Assembly (NCBI GenBank): GCA_030613765.1
Contig: JAUWLI010000044.1
Location: 1-12,718 of the forward strand
Length of the DNA stretch: 12,718 nt
Origin: Phycisphaerae bacterium
Lineage (GTDB): Bacteria; Planctomycetota; Phycisphaerae; Sedimentisphaerales; SG8-4
Direction of reading: 5' to 3'
Positions 6,933-12,718 of the stretch are shown here, in pieces. Position 1 is the first letter of the stretch, and every line of letters begins with the position of its first letter. The notes under the pieces were generated by a model. It had not been told where the DNA came from, made no database searches, and was given only the letters and a program-made list of their open reading frames with translations. The position numbers were made by a program, and so were the translations under genes.

Positions 6933-7505
6933 ATGAAAACCAAAATGCCTGCTATAAGCAAGAAGTCTCTTAAATGGTTCTTAATCCTCGTATTGGTGTG
7001 CCTTTTGGGATCTATCAGCCTCTATTACCTTTATGCGTTTCATAGTACAAAAAGAATTACAAGCAAAAGATTTCTTTTAGGAAAACCGGTTGAAAGTTTC
7101 AAATCACCAATTTCGTTTAATGGCGATGGATGTTCCGTAAAAATATTCCGATTTCCAAACAACTTGCAGAACTATTTTACCAAGCCCCCGTCAACGTTCT
7201 TTGATTATCCTCTCGCACCATTGCCCAGGAAGATATTTTGGGAGAGTGTGTATGTAAAAAAATGGACCACTGGAACTCCTGCGAGAGAAGAAGCAAATCT
7301 CGTTCAAAATGCGCTTAAAAATTGGAACGTACCAGCTGCGTTGGTGGAAACAGTGTCAATGTCTATGACCATCGAAACATCTCATCACGCTTATGTTGGC
7401 CAGGGCCAACCACGTACAGGCCAAAGCTACAATCCGGTGATCTTTGATTACTTTATTTTAGACCCTTTGAATGGCTGGCTGATAATAATCATTCACGCCA
7501 CGTAA
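6933..7505 (+). CDS. Membrane-anchored protein of unknown function
   Basis: I do not recognise this 190-aa protein. A basic N-terminus with several lysines leads into one hydrophobic span (about residues 15-35). The remaining ~155 residues, probably outside the cytoplasm, contain a Pro-rich and aromatic region near 85-105, a Y-V-G-Q-G-Q-P-R-T-G-Q block near 150-160, and a hydrophobic end closing with I-H-A-T. There is no Cys-Pro lipobox, so it is an anchored rather than a lipid-linked protein. Start choice: ATG 6918 overlaps the purine run GGGGGAA (6920-6926), which makes a good ribosome binding site for ATG 6933, 6 bases further on. By eye the codons are richer in A and T than in the AKR genes. 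It may be a lineage-specific gene. A role with the AKR cluster is not shown by anything except position. Confidence 0.65.
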   Translation: MKTKMPAISKKSLKWFLILVLVCLLGSISLYYLYAFHSTKRITSKRFLLGKPVESFKSPISFNGDGCSVKIFRFPNNLQNYFTKPPSTFFDYPLAPLPRKIFWESVYVKKWTTGTPAREEANLVQNALKNWNVPAALVETVSMSMTIETSHHAYVGQGQPRTGQSYNPVIFDYFILDPLNGWLIIIIHAT

Positions 7506-7746
7506 TCATCGCTGCTTTATTTGCTCAAAAATATAAATTATTACTCGATTAGTTCTCAATATCTTTTCCAGTGACTATACGTTAAGGACCTATAATCAAA
7601 TCGATAATCTATCCGGATACTATTCTATCGTTTTGTGTTGCGCTTACTGATTTTAGGCATCGGGGCGGGTTAAAAAAATTTGCCGAATTCTTTTGGCGTA
7701 TAGCCTTTATTAACAAGCACTTACGTTTATATGGAAGTTATTTTTC

Positions 7747-7775
7747 TTGATTTCCCACACCCTTTTGAGTATAAT
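7747..7775 (+). promoter_or_regulatory. Strong sigma70-type promoter
   Basis: TTGATT (7747-7752) is followed after exactly 17 bases by a perfect TATAAT (7770-7775). It is the best-looking promoter in the window. Transcription would begin near 7782 and run about 195 bases to the terminator at 7977, too short for any large gene, so it appears to drive a small RNA or small protein. Confidence 0.6.
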
Positions 7776-7824
7776 AACATTATAAATAAAGAATAAATTA
7801 AAAGTTCTGGCTTCAAGAAGGGCG

Positions 7825-7920
7825 ATGGCAAAATTTTATTATACAACCTGGCTTCCGTTTACAACAAACAAAAGGCGGATATTGTTTTTGGCAATTATGA
7901 GCTATATCGCTTTATGTTAA
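7825..7920 (+). CDS. Possible 31-aa membrane peptide (or part of an sRNA)
   Basis: ATG 7825 opens 31 codons ending in TAA at 7918-7920. The peptide has an aromatic and Thr-rich first half, a basic N-K-R-R turn at 15-18, then a hydrophobic end (I-L-F-L-A-I-M-S-Y-I-A-L-C). That basic-then-hydrophobic layout resembles many small membrane proteins. GAAGG at 7817-7821 is only 3 bases before the ATG, closer than is ideal. It lies exactly between a strong promoter and a strong terminator, which supports the unit being expressed but does not decide between peptide and untranslated RNA. Confidence 0.3.
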   Translation: MAKFYYTTWLPFTTNKRRILFLAIMSYIALC

Positions 7921-7948
7921 AAAAACCCGCTTGCCTCTTTCCGCTTCT

Positions 7949-7977
7949 AAAACCGCTCAATTTTGGGCGGTTTTTTT
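7949..7977 (+). terminator. Intrinsic (rho-independent) terminator
   Basis: AAACCGCTC (7950-7958) pairs with GGGCGGTTT (7965-7973) through nine pairs, one a T-G wobble, around the loop AATTTT. The stem ends in an unbroken T-run to 7977. It would end the short transcript from the promoter at 7747-7775 and shield the next operon from read-through. Confidence 0.85.
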
Positions 7978-7999
7978 ATGCCCGCAGTTCTATCAACAT

Positions 8000-8028
8000 T
8001 TGACACACTCAAGACTACAAGTTAAGCT
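8000..8028 (+). promoter_or_regulatory. Candidate promoter for the membrane protein operon
   Basis: A perfect TTGACA (8000-8005) lies downstream of the terminator and about 90 bases before the next gene. The best -10 at 17-base spacing is TAAGCT (8023-8028), matching only 3 of 6 bases. A promoter is expected here because transcription is cut off just upstream, but the -10 box is poor. Confidence 0.3.
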
Positions 8029-8090
8029 CACAAAAACTAACCGGTTAATCAACGGATTTAGTCATTGCTGTTCCTTGAAAGCAGTTTCAA

Positions 8091-8621
8091 ATGCCCTTTA
8101 CACCATATCATTTTGGACCGAGTGGCTTCATTGGCCTCATTTTTAGAAAGTGGCTCGACATTCCTGTATTTGTTCTGGCCAACGTAATCGTCGACCTGGA
8201 AGTCCTGGTCATAAATTTCCTCGGCGTCGGCTGGCCCATCCATAGATATGTTCACACGCTCTTAATAGGAGCTGCAGCAGGTATCATTTGGGCGCTGGCC
8301 GCCTGGCAACTGCGAAACATCTTCAAAAAGATAATGCAAATACTCCGCATACCATACAAGCCCAGCCTCTTGAAGATGCTTGTCTCAGGTGTTCTTGGGA
8401 TTTGGCTGCACGTCGTAATCGACGCCATTTACCACTGGGATGTATGCCTGTTTTGGCCAAATAAAAGAATAAAACCTTTATACGCGCTGGTAAGCAAACA
8501 ACAGGTGGAAGTGATATGTCTTGTTTTCTTGCTTGCCGCAGTTATTCCGTATGTGATAGCGGTGCTATCATATTCCAAGCTAAAGAAACTAGAAGATGCT
8601 GCAAGTAACGAAAAGGATTAA
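8091..8621 (+). CDS. YdjM/DUF457-like membrane protein, putative metal-dependent hydrolase
   Basis: A 176-aa integral membrane protein with hydrophobic spans near residues 26-46, 54-74, 93-113 and 138-161. The start M-P-F-T-P-Y-H-F-G-P and a set of polar residues inside or beside the spans (H7, N31-D35 in N-V-I-V-D-L-E, H51 and H55 in H-R-Y-V-H-T, then H107, D111 and H115) match the layout of small membrane proteins annotated as YdjM-type inner-membrane hydrolases. The His/Asp set could bind metal. No activity is proven for this group, so the function is inferred from weak family likeness. The C-terminus is a charged cytoplasmic-type tail. A weak GAAAG about 10 bases upstream supports ATG 8091. 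The DUF502 gene begins 24 bases after the stop, suggesting one transcript. Confidence 0.68.
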   Translation: MPFTPYHFGPSGFIGLIFRKWLDIPVFVLANVIVDLEVLVINFLGVGWPIHRYVHTLLIGAAAGIIWALAAWQLRNIFKKIMQILRIPYKPSLLKMLVSGVLGIWLHVVIDAIYHWDVCLFWPNKRIKPLYALVSKQQVEVICLVFLLAAVIPYVIAVLSYSKLKKLEDAASNEKD

Positions 8622-8645
8622 AAGTTTCGGTGAAAGGACCAAAGA

Positions 8646-9197
8646 ATGAAAACGATTGTGAAGTATTTCCTCAGGGGCCTATTAATTTGTGTACCTATTT
8701 TAGTAACGGTTTTTATACTTCTGTGGGCATTTACCAGTCTGGATAAAGTGTTTCGCAGCCTGCTCAGAAGAGATGTCCCCGGCCTGGGTATCTTAGCGGC
8801 AATTTCAGCTATTTTCCTTATTGGCTTTCTCGCCTCGAATTTTGTTGGTAGAAAATTGTTTGGCCTTGTGGAAAAGGTTTTCACAAAGCTCCCCCTGGTC
8901 AAGTTGCTGTATGGTTCCATCAAAGACATTGTCGAAGCCTTTGCAGGCGAGGATAAGAAATTCGATAAGCCGGTCGTCGTATCGCTCACCGGCGGTGATG
9001 GACCGAAAGTCGCCGGATTTATTACAAACGAGAGCTTGGAGAACTTCGGCATGGATGATTATGCAGCAGTATATCTGCCACAGTCATACAATTTCGCGGG
9101 TAATGTCATGCTTTTCAAGAAAGATTCGATTCAACCGCTGGATATTGACAGTTCAAAGGCGATGTCATTTATTGTCTCCGGCGGCGTCTCAGGATAA
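8646..9197 (+). CDS. DUF502 family membrane protein
   Basis: A 183-aa protein with the DUF502 pattern: L-R-G-L-L-I-C-V-P-I near residues 9-18 opening the first membrane span (7-29), V-P-G-L-G (44-48) before a second span (47-67), then F-V-G-R-K-L-F, and L-P-L-V-K-L-L-Y-G-S-I-K-D (about 82-94). The rest is a soluble domain with V-A-G-F-I near 122-126 and a Tyr/Pro block (V-Y-L-P-Q-S-Y-N-F) near 141-149. Length and order fit the family, which is widespread in bacteria and has no settled function. Start choice is firm: GAAAGGA at 8632-8638 lies 7 bases before ATG 8646. It follows the YdjM-like gene by 24 bases and is followed after 14 bases by a 37-aa membrane protein, so the three probably form an operon. 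Confidence 0.88.
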   Translation: MKTIVKYFLRGLLICVPILVTVFILLWAFTSLDKVFRSLLRRDVPGLGILAAISAIFLIGFLASNFVGRKLFGLVEKVFTKLPLVKLLYGSIKDIVEAFAGEDKKFDKPVVVSLTGGDGPKVAGFITNESLENFGMDDYAAVYLPQSYNFAGNVMLFKKDSIQPLDIDSSKAMSFIVSGGVSG

Positions 9198-9211
9198 TAG
9201 GAGTGTTGTTT

Positions 9212-9325
9212 ATGCATCGAAAAGCTAAGATGACCCGGCAGTTAAGGTATGGAATCATTTTTGCAACTGCCTATGGATTTCTAATAGCTTTAATGTTCGT
9301 GGATTCCTCCTTGAGTATTTGTTGA
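9212..9325 (+). CDS. 37-aa single-span membrane protein
   Basis: A small gene directly behind the DUF502 gene. AGGAG at 9199-9203 stands 8 bases before ATG 9212, as good a ribosome binding site as any in the window. The peptide begins with a basic segment (H-R-K-A-K-M-T-R-Q-L-R), then one hydrophobic span (about residues 13-30, with G-I-I-F-A-T-A-Y-G-F), and ends in a short polar tail closing with Cys before TGA 9323-9325. Position and basic-in layout support a real inner-membrane small protein. I know no family for it. It might assist or regulate the DUF502 protein, an inference from the 14-base spacing only. Confidence 0.6.
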   Translation: MHRKAKMTRQLRYGIIFATAYGFLIALMFVDSSLSIC

Positions 9326-9376
9326 GCATCTTTTATAATCGTATTTTTGAATAACTTGCATTGTAGAGAAACGTCT

Positions 9377-10585
9377 ATGACCGAGAAAATTGCAGAAAAA
9401 ATAAAATTGCTCAAACGCGGCACTGTCGAGATTTACAGCGAAGCTGAACTGTCCGAAAAGCTCATCGAGGCGGTCAAAACTTCCAGGCAGCTCCGCATAA
9501 AACTCGGTCTGGACCCAACCTCACCGGATATCCACCTCGGCCATACCGTCGTACTGCGAAAGATGCGTCAGTTCCAGGACCTCGGCCACAAGGCAGTTCT
9601 CATTATAGGCGACTACACAGCACAAATCGGTGACCCTTCCGGCCAAAACACTACCAGACCAATGCTCTCAAACGAACAAATCGAGCAAAATGCGAAAACG
9701 TACTTCGAACAGGCAGGCAAAATCCTCGACACTTCGGAAGATAAACTCGAAATCAGATACAACAGCGAATGGCTTGAAAAGCTCACCGCTGTCGAAATAA
9801 TCCAGCTCGTTGCCAAAAAAACAGTGGCGCAAATGCTTCAGCGGGATAGCTTCAAAAAACGCCTCCGCGCCGACGAAGATATCTTTATGCATGAATTCCT
9901 ATACCCGCTCATGCAGGGTTATGATTCCGTTATCGTACAAAGTGACGTCGAATTGGGCGGAACAGACCAGACCTTCAATAACCTTGTCGGCAGAGACATT
10001 CAGCGCGCTTACGGACAATCACCCCAAATTGTAATGACTATGCCCATCCTCGTCGGCCTCGATGGCAGGGAAAAAATGAGCAAATCAAAAGGCAATTACA
10101 TCAGCGTAACCGACGAGCCCGGCGATATGTTCGGCAAGGTTATGAGCATCTCCGATGATATGATGGAAAACTACTTTACCCTGCTGACTAATCTTGAAAC
10201 CGAAAAAATCGCTGAGCTTGTCAATCCCGACAAAACGCACCCCAAGGAAGCGAAAGTTCTGCTCGGCAAAACGATTGTAGCCCAGTTTTACAATGAAGCC
10301 ACCGCTGAAACATTTGCCGCCGAATTTGACAAAGTCTTCGCCCAGGGTCAACTGCCCGATGATATACCCGAGGTCGTTATCGCCGATCCCGCCATTTCAG
10401 TTAAGCAACTATTATTATCTTGTAAGCTTGTCGAGACCGGCGGCGAGGCAAAACGAATGGTCGCCCAGGGTGCTGTTACCATTGCCGGCAATAAAGCCAA
10501 CGATCCCAACGCTCAAATCTCCCCCACGGATGGCATGGTTATCCAGGTAGGCAAGCGAAGATTCGCGAAACTAAAACTAAAATAG
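9377..10585 (+). CDS. tyrS: Tyrosyl-tRNA synthetase
   Basis: A cytoplasmic class I aminoacyl-tRNA synthetase of 402 aa that joins tyrosine to tRNA-Tyr using ATP. The Rossmann catalytic domain shows L-G-L-D-P-T (43-48), H-L-G-H (53-56, the HIGH motif), G-D-Y-T-A-Q-I-G-D-P-S-G (78-89), Y-P-L-M-Q-G-Y-D (176-183), G-G-T-D-Q (194-198) and K-M-S-K-S (233-237). The last ~60 residues (from about 340) form an S4-type RNA-binding domain ending in Lys-rich sequence. Length is normal for the TyrZ-like branch of bacterial TyrS. The frame is open back to TTG 9347, but ATG 9377 gives the usual family N-terminus and has GAGA a few bases upstream. No T-box leader is visible in the 51 bases after the previous gene, so control by uncharged tRNA is not suggested. 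Confidence 0.96.
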   Translation: MTEKIAEKIKLLKRGTVEIYSEAELSEKLIEAVKTSRQLRIKLGLDPTSPDIHLGHTVVLRKMRQFQDLGHKAVLIIGDYTAQIGDPSGQNTTRPMLSNEQIEQNAKTYFEQAGKILDTSEDKLEIRYNSEWLEKLTAVEIIQLVAKKTVAQMLQRDSFKKRLRADEDIFMHEFLYPLMQGYDSVIVQSDVELGGTDQTFNNLVGRDIQRAYGQSPQIVMTMPILVGLDGREKMSKSKGNYISVTDEPGDMFGKVMSISDDMMENYFTLLTNLETEKIAELVNPDKTHPKEAKVLLGKTIVAQFYNEATAETFAAEFDKVFAQGQLPDDIPEVVIADPAISVKQLLLSCKLVETGGEAKRMVAQGAVTIAGNKANDPNAQISPTDGMVIQVGKRRFAKLKLK

Positions 10586-10616
10586 AATTAAACTTTCAAA
10601 CCCAGACACTGAGGCG

Positions 10617-10632
10617 GCCGGGTGCAACCGGC
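10617..10632. other. Small GC hairpin between converging genes
   Basis: GCCGG (10617-10621) and CCGGC (10628-10632) form a 5-bp stem around GTGCAA, in the 74-base gap between tyrS and the converging lipoprotein gene. No T-run follows on either strand, so it is at best a weak or factor-assisted terminator. Confidence 0.25.
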
Positions 10633-10659
10633 AATTAAGCCAAATTGACTAAACAATCC

Positions 10660-11271
10660 TTATTGCTCCTCTTTATCCTTCTCCTTCTCTTTTTCGCTTT
10701 CTTCTCGCCACTGGCGTATCAGCGCCAACCACTTACCGACATTGTCTTTAGTAATAACAGCCGCACTTCTCAACTCATCAAACTCTTCTTTTCGATTCTC
10801 GGCGGCCCATCTCCCGAAGGCACTATGAGAATTTCGAAGTGCATCTGCGCCCTCCTGCGTCGGTTGTGCCTTCACCTCTTTTATTAATCCATCTTCAAAA
10901 ATAAATTCACGGAATTCATAGTATAGCGTATCGATTCCGAAACTCTTAAGCAAGTCGTTTTGCTCTTCAGCCTTGCACGTTACCTTGTTTTTACTCGACT
11001 TAATATCTGTAAAAATCACATGACTGTTTAGGACAACATCAGTTTCAGCAAGTTTCTTCAAGTTCTCTTTACTTGTTACTTTCCATTGATCGATCACTTC
11101 ATATTTTATGTCTTCTGCGAAAAAAGACATCTCTTTTTCCACATCACCGCTGTTATGGGCCTCTTGATATGCTGTAATTTTCTCATCAAGTTTTGGACTG
11201 CAGGACGTGGTTAATAACAACAAAAATAAAAAATAAAGAACAATATGTGGCTTACTGGTAAATCTACGCAT
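10660..11271 (-). CDS. NTF2-like (SnoaL-type) lipoprotein, putative
   Basis: A 203-aa secreted lipoprotein and the only clear minus-strand gene. A basic start (M-R-R) leads to a Leu/Phe-rich stretch and a lipobox ending L-T-T-S-C with C24, so signal peptidase II cleavage and lipid anchoring are expected. After it comes I-T-A-Y-Q-E-A-H-N-S-G-D-V-E (about 32-45) with F-F-A-E-D-I-K-Y-E-V, the opening helix and strand pattern of NTF2-like/SnoaL domains, followed by an alternating strand region to about residue 135. The tail (185-203) is almost all Glu, Lys and Asp. These domains may bind small ligands or just stabilise complexes; no catalytic residue is assigned. Start support: on the minus strand GGAGAG lies about 6 bases before the ATG. 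It converges with tyrS and has its own candidate promoter at 11350-11377. Confidence 0.7.
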   Translation of the reverse strand: MRRFTSKPHIVLYFLFLLLLTTSCSPKLDEKITAYQEAHNSGDVEKEMSFFAEDIKYEVIDQWKVTSKENLKKLAETDVVLNSHVIFTDIKSSKNKVTCKAEEQNDLLKSFGIDTLYYEFREFIFEDGLIKEVKAQPTQEGADALRNSHSAFGRWAAENRKEEFDELRSAAVITKDNVGKWLALIRQWREESEKEKEKDKEEQ

Positions 11272-11349
11272 TTGTTACTCTCCATACTATAATATTTTTC
11301 GAAACGCTCTAAACATCATACATTCAATATATTCAACTATTTCCCTCGA

Positions 11350-11377
11350 ATCTTACATTCGTCATCGAGTATGTCAA
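11350..11377 (-). promoter_or_regulatory. Candidate promoter for the lipoprotein gene
   Basis: On the minus strand a perfect TTGACA (plus-strand 11372-11377) is followed after 16 bases by TAAGAT (plus-strand 11350-11355, 4 of 6 consensus). It lies about 80 bases before the lipoprotein start codon and points towards it. Confidence 0.5.
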
Positions 11378-11544
11378 GATTGATTTGCTTCACCGACTAA
11401 AAATATCCGCTCCACCGCTGATTGGCTCAACCTGGCCCGACAATGCTTTTCACCTTTCTTGCTTAGTTTCCTATCTACACGTTTTTTACACCATAATTTT
11501 ATATTACTTATTACCGCAAATCAAGTTTTTTTCCTTCTTAAAAA

Positions 11545-11571
11545 ATCCGTGCAATCAGTGAAACCCGTGGT
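11545..11571 (+). repeat. Degenerate 9-base tandem repeat, three units
   Basis: ATCCGTGCA (11545-11553), ATCAGTGAA (11554-11562) and ACCCGTGGT (11563-11571) share the core A-C-GTG with exact 9-base phase, directly before TATAAT (11572-11577) and the next gene's first ATG. It resembles a GTG-phased motif I recall near gene starts in other bacteria, but I cannot confirm that here. Confidence 0.45.
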
Positions 11572-11577
11572 TATAAT

Positions 11578-12168
11578 ATGGAGATTATGAAACTGCCAAA
11601 ACTTGAAAAACCTGAAAAATACGTCGGCCTGTATATATTCGACTTCGGCGACCGCGTGGGAACAGGCTTTACCGCCCGGGAGGTGGCTGAACTTCTGGAA
11701 AGCGAAAAGTACAAGGACTGCAAAGTTTACAAGATACACAATGCCCATCCCGATGGCAAAATCGAGCTAAAAGGCATCCGTTCCCAAATCTTCCAGCTCG
11801 AGGCGGGCATGTTCTTCTACGGACGCGACCTCGAAACTGCCACCCGGGATTTCAAAGCACTCGTTAATTTAGCAGTCAAGTCCGCCCCGCCATGCCGCTC
11901 CAAAGTTCATCTGGCAAAATACAGCGATGATAAATTTGTGGTCTCTATCATCTATCCCGCCGAGTACGACGACGAGATAAGCTCATGGCTTTTAGACGCC
12001 CGGTATAAAACCACCGGTGCGGCTGAGGGGGGTATCGAGGCAGTCCAGAGATATTATGACCAACAGCCACAGATTCTCGAAAGGCACCAATTGTTCGGCG
12101 AATCCGAATTGATAAGTCGCACGGGCCGGGAGCTTTTAGCTTCCGTAAAATTAGCTGTGCAAAGATAA
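11578..12168 (+). CDS. Conserved-looking protein of unknown function
   Basis: A 196-aa protein with no signal peptide or membrane span, so probably cytoplasmic. I do not assign it to a named family. Visible features: Y-V-G-L-Y-I-F-D-F-G-D near residues 15-25, then T-G-F-T-A-R-E-V-A-E-L-L-E (29-41), L-E-A-G-M-F-F-Y (74-81), A-P-P-C-R-S-K-V-H-L-A-K-Y (103-115), and I-Y-P-A-E-Y-D-D-E (125-133) leading to a Gly/Ala-rich G-A-A-E-G-G-I-E-A-V-Q-R-Y-Y-D. Dense aromatic and charged blocks of this kind suggest a conserved fold rather than a chance frame. Start is uncertain: ATG 11578 has no ribosome binding site, and ATG 11587 has GGAG (11580-11583) only 3 bases before it. TATAAT just upstream could place the transcript start at or next to ATG 11587, making a nearly leaderless message. 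Confidence 0.7.
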   Translation: MEIMKLPKLEKPEKYVGLYIFDFGDRVGTGFTAREVAELLESEKYKDCKVYKIHNAHPDGKIELKGIRSQIFQLEAGMFFYGRDLETATRDFKALVNLAVKSAPPCRSKVHLAKYSDDKFVVSIIYPAEYDDEISSWLLDARYKTTGAAEGGIEAVQRYYDQQPQILERHQLFGESELISRTGRELLASVKLAVQR

Positions 12169-12213
12169 AGGATAGTCTCTATTGTATTCAATCCCAACTT
12201 GCACAGAAATAAC

Positions 12214-12247
12214 ATACTAAATACTAACGACTATATACTAACGACTA
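12214..12247 (+). repeat. Short direct repeat upstream of the nrdJ region
   Basis: The 13-base unit ATACTAACGACTA occurs at 12221-12233 and again at 12235-12247, one base apart, and a partial copy ATACTAA precedes it at 12214-12220. It ends 4 bases before the 66-aa gene. It could be a regulator site or replication slippage. The central ACTATATACT loosely resembles the A/T core of NrdR boxes, but its flanks do not fit. Confidence 0.6.
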
Positions 12248-12251
12248 AATA

Positions 12252-12452
12252 ATGTCTATTGGCACAATATTTAATTCATTGTTAGCCTTGTTCGCAAGCC
12301 TGCTGCTGTCGATATTCGGCAAATCGCCCCCCGGGCCGACAGCCGCCGATTTGCAGCGGGCCGAGTTCAAGACTAGCACACAGCGATTGGGAATCCGGTT
12401 TACCGAAAGAATTCGTGATGTCTTTCGGTTCAGATGGCTTAGAAAAAGATAA
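12252..12452 (+). CDS. 66-aa membrane protein of unknown function
   Basis: A small protein with one hydrophobic span at the N-terminus (about residues 5-22, with L-L-A-L-F-A-S-L-L-L-S-I-F-G), a Pro/Gly turn (S-P-P-G-P), then a basic C-terminal half rich in Arg and Phe that ends R-W-L-R-K-R. The basic part probably faces the cytoplasm. ATG 12252 has no visible ribosome binding site, since the upstream bases are the direct repeat. Coding is supported by the span-plus-basic-tail layout, the placement 33 bases before nrdJ on the same strand, and a G+C-rich middle unlike the spacer around it. An overlapping minus-strand frame of similar length exists but fits the context less well. No family recognised. 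Confidence 0.55.
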   Translation: MSIGTIFNSLLALFASLLLSIFGKSPPGPTAADLQRAEFKTSTQRLGIRFTERIRDVFRFRWLRKR

Positions 12453-12485
12453 CGCAAAGATTAATGTAATAAGAGATACGAAAAA

Positions 12486-12718
12486 ATGACTGACTCTGAT
12501 ATACCACAACCGCCAGGACAGCCTCCTGTCCTTACAGAAAATGCTTTAACGGTCTTGCAAAGCAGATATCTGCTCAAAGACCGCAAGGGCAAGTGTATCG
12601 AGACACCCGCTCAGATGTTAAGCAGGGTAGCATCTCTGATAGCTGACGCTGAAAAAAAATATGGCGCCAATCGAGAGGAAATCAAAGGCTGGCACAGAAG
12701 ATTTTACGACCTCCTCGC
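12486..12718 (+). CDS. nrdJ: Adenosylcobalamin-dependent (class II) ribonucleotide reductase, 3' truncated
   Basis: The first 77 codons of a gene cut by the window end. After a Pro-rich leader (P-Q-P-P-G-Q-P-P, 7-14) comes L-T-E-N-A-L-T-V-L-Q-S-R-Y-L-L-K-D (16-32), then E-T-P-A-Q-M-L-S-R-V-A (39-49) and a helical W-H-R-R-F-Y region near 70-75. This is the typical opening of vitamin B12-dependent ribonucleotide reductases, which convert ribonucleotides to deoxyribonucleotides with or without oxygen. The catalytic cysteines and B12-binding residues lie beyond the window, so class II is judged from N-terminal likeness alone; class I large subunits can share part of this opening. The ribosome binding site is weak (AAGAG about 12 bases upstream). 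It lies 33 bases after the 66-aa gene. Confidence 0.85.
   Translation, partial: MTDSDIPQPPGQPPVLTENALTVLQSRYLLKDRKGKCIETPAQMLSRVASLIADAEKKYGANREEIKGWHRRFYDLL

Larger units (their letters stand above)
7506..8090. other. 585-base stretch without a large gene; contains a small transcription unit
   Basis: A/T-rich non-coding DNA between two membrane-protein genes. It holds an isolated TATAAT at 7591-7596 with no matching -35, a palindrome TATCCGGATA at 7610-7619 flanked by CGATA (7602-7606) and TATCG (7626-7630), a strong promoter at 7747-7775, a possible small ORF at 7825-7920, and a clear intrinsic terminator at 7949-7977. No tRNA-like fold was found. Confidence 0.6.
11272..11577. other. 306-base divergent intergenic region
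   Basis: A/T-rich DNA between the minus-strand lipoprotein gene and the plus-strand gene at 11578. It contains a minus-strand promoter candidate (11350-11377) and a three-unit degenerate 9-base repeat (11545-11571). No RNA gene or further ORF is evident. Confidence 0.5.

Noticed and set aside
7931..8146. 71-codon plus-strand frame across 7931-8146
   Set aside because: It runs through the intrinsic terminator at 7949-7977, has no ribosome binding site and overlaps the start of the YdjM-like gene.
9326..9376. T-box or other tyrosine-responsive leader before tyrS
   Set aside because: The gap is only 51 bases, far too short for a T-box, and no specifier stem or terminator is present.
11521..11748. 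75-codon minus-strand frame over the start of the unknown gene at 11578
   Set aside because: It is antisense to a better-supported frame and covers the promoter-like region; it has no ribosome binding site that I can see.
12282..12509. 75-codon minus-strand frame over the 66-aa gene and nrdJ start
   Set aside because: It would overlap the beginning of nrdJ on the opposite strand; the plus-strand small gene fits operon order better.

Overview
The window looks like a chromosomal stretch from an anaerobic or facultative Planctomycetota bacterium. Phycisphaerae/Sedimentisphaerales-like is my best guess, and it is an inference. The reasons are a DUF4832-type glycosidase-like protein, Tat-exported Fe-S aldo/keto reductases next to a NapGH-like polyferredoxin, uncharacterised proteins of a planctomycete style, and an adenosylcobalamin-dependent (class II) ribonucleotide reductase. 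There are no rRNAs, tRNAs, insertion sequences or CRISPR arrays that I can see. Nearly all genes lie on the + strand.

Left part (1-6808): a 5'-truncated DUF4832 protein is followed by a membrane polyferredoxin that reads as a NapH-NapG fusion with an internal Tat motif. Twenty bases later comes the first of three tandem aldo/keto reductase (AKR) paralogues. All three carry twin-arginine signals, keep the AKR Asp-Tyr-Lys-His tetrad and end in the same Cys-rich tail. The second is also a predicted lipoprotein. This is the most interesting part of the window: it suggests a redox module outside the cytoplasm in which membrane Fe-S domains could pass electrons to, or take them from, exported AKRs. 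AKRs normally use cytoplasmic NAD(P)H, so the electron partner is the open question.

Middle part (6809-9325): a membrane-anchored protein of unknown function, then a 585-base stretch without a large gene. That stretch holds a strong sigma70-type promoter and a strong intrinsic terminator about 200 bases apart, with a possible 31-codon ORF between them (a small protein or sRNA unit). Next is an apparent operon of a YdjM-like membrane protein, a DUF502 membrane protein and a 37-aa single-span membrane protein with an excellent ribosome binding site.

Right part (9326-12718): tyrosyl-tRNA synthetase (tyrS), a convergent NTF2-like lipoprotein on the minus strand, an intergenic region with a degenerate 9-base tandem repeat, a conserved-looking protein of unknown function, a 66-aa membrane protein behind a short direct repeat, and the first 77 codons of class II ribonucleotide reductase (nrdJ), cut by the window end.
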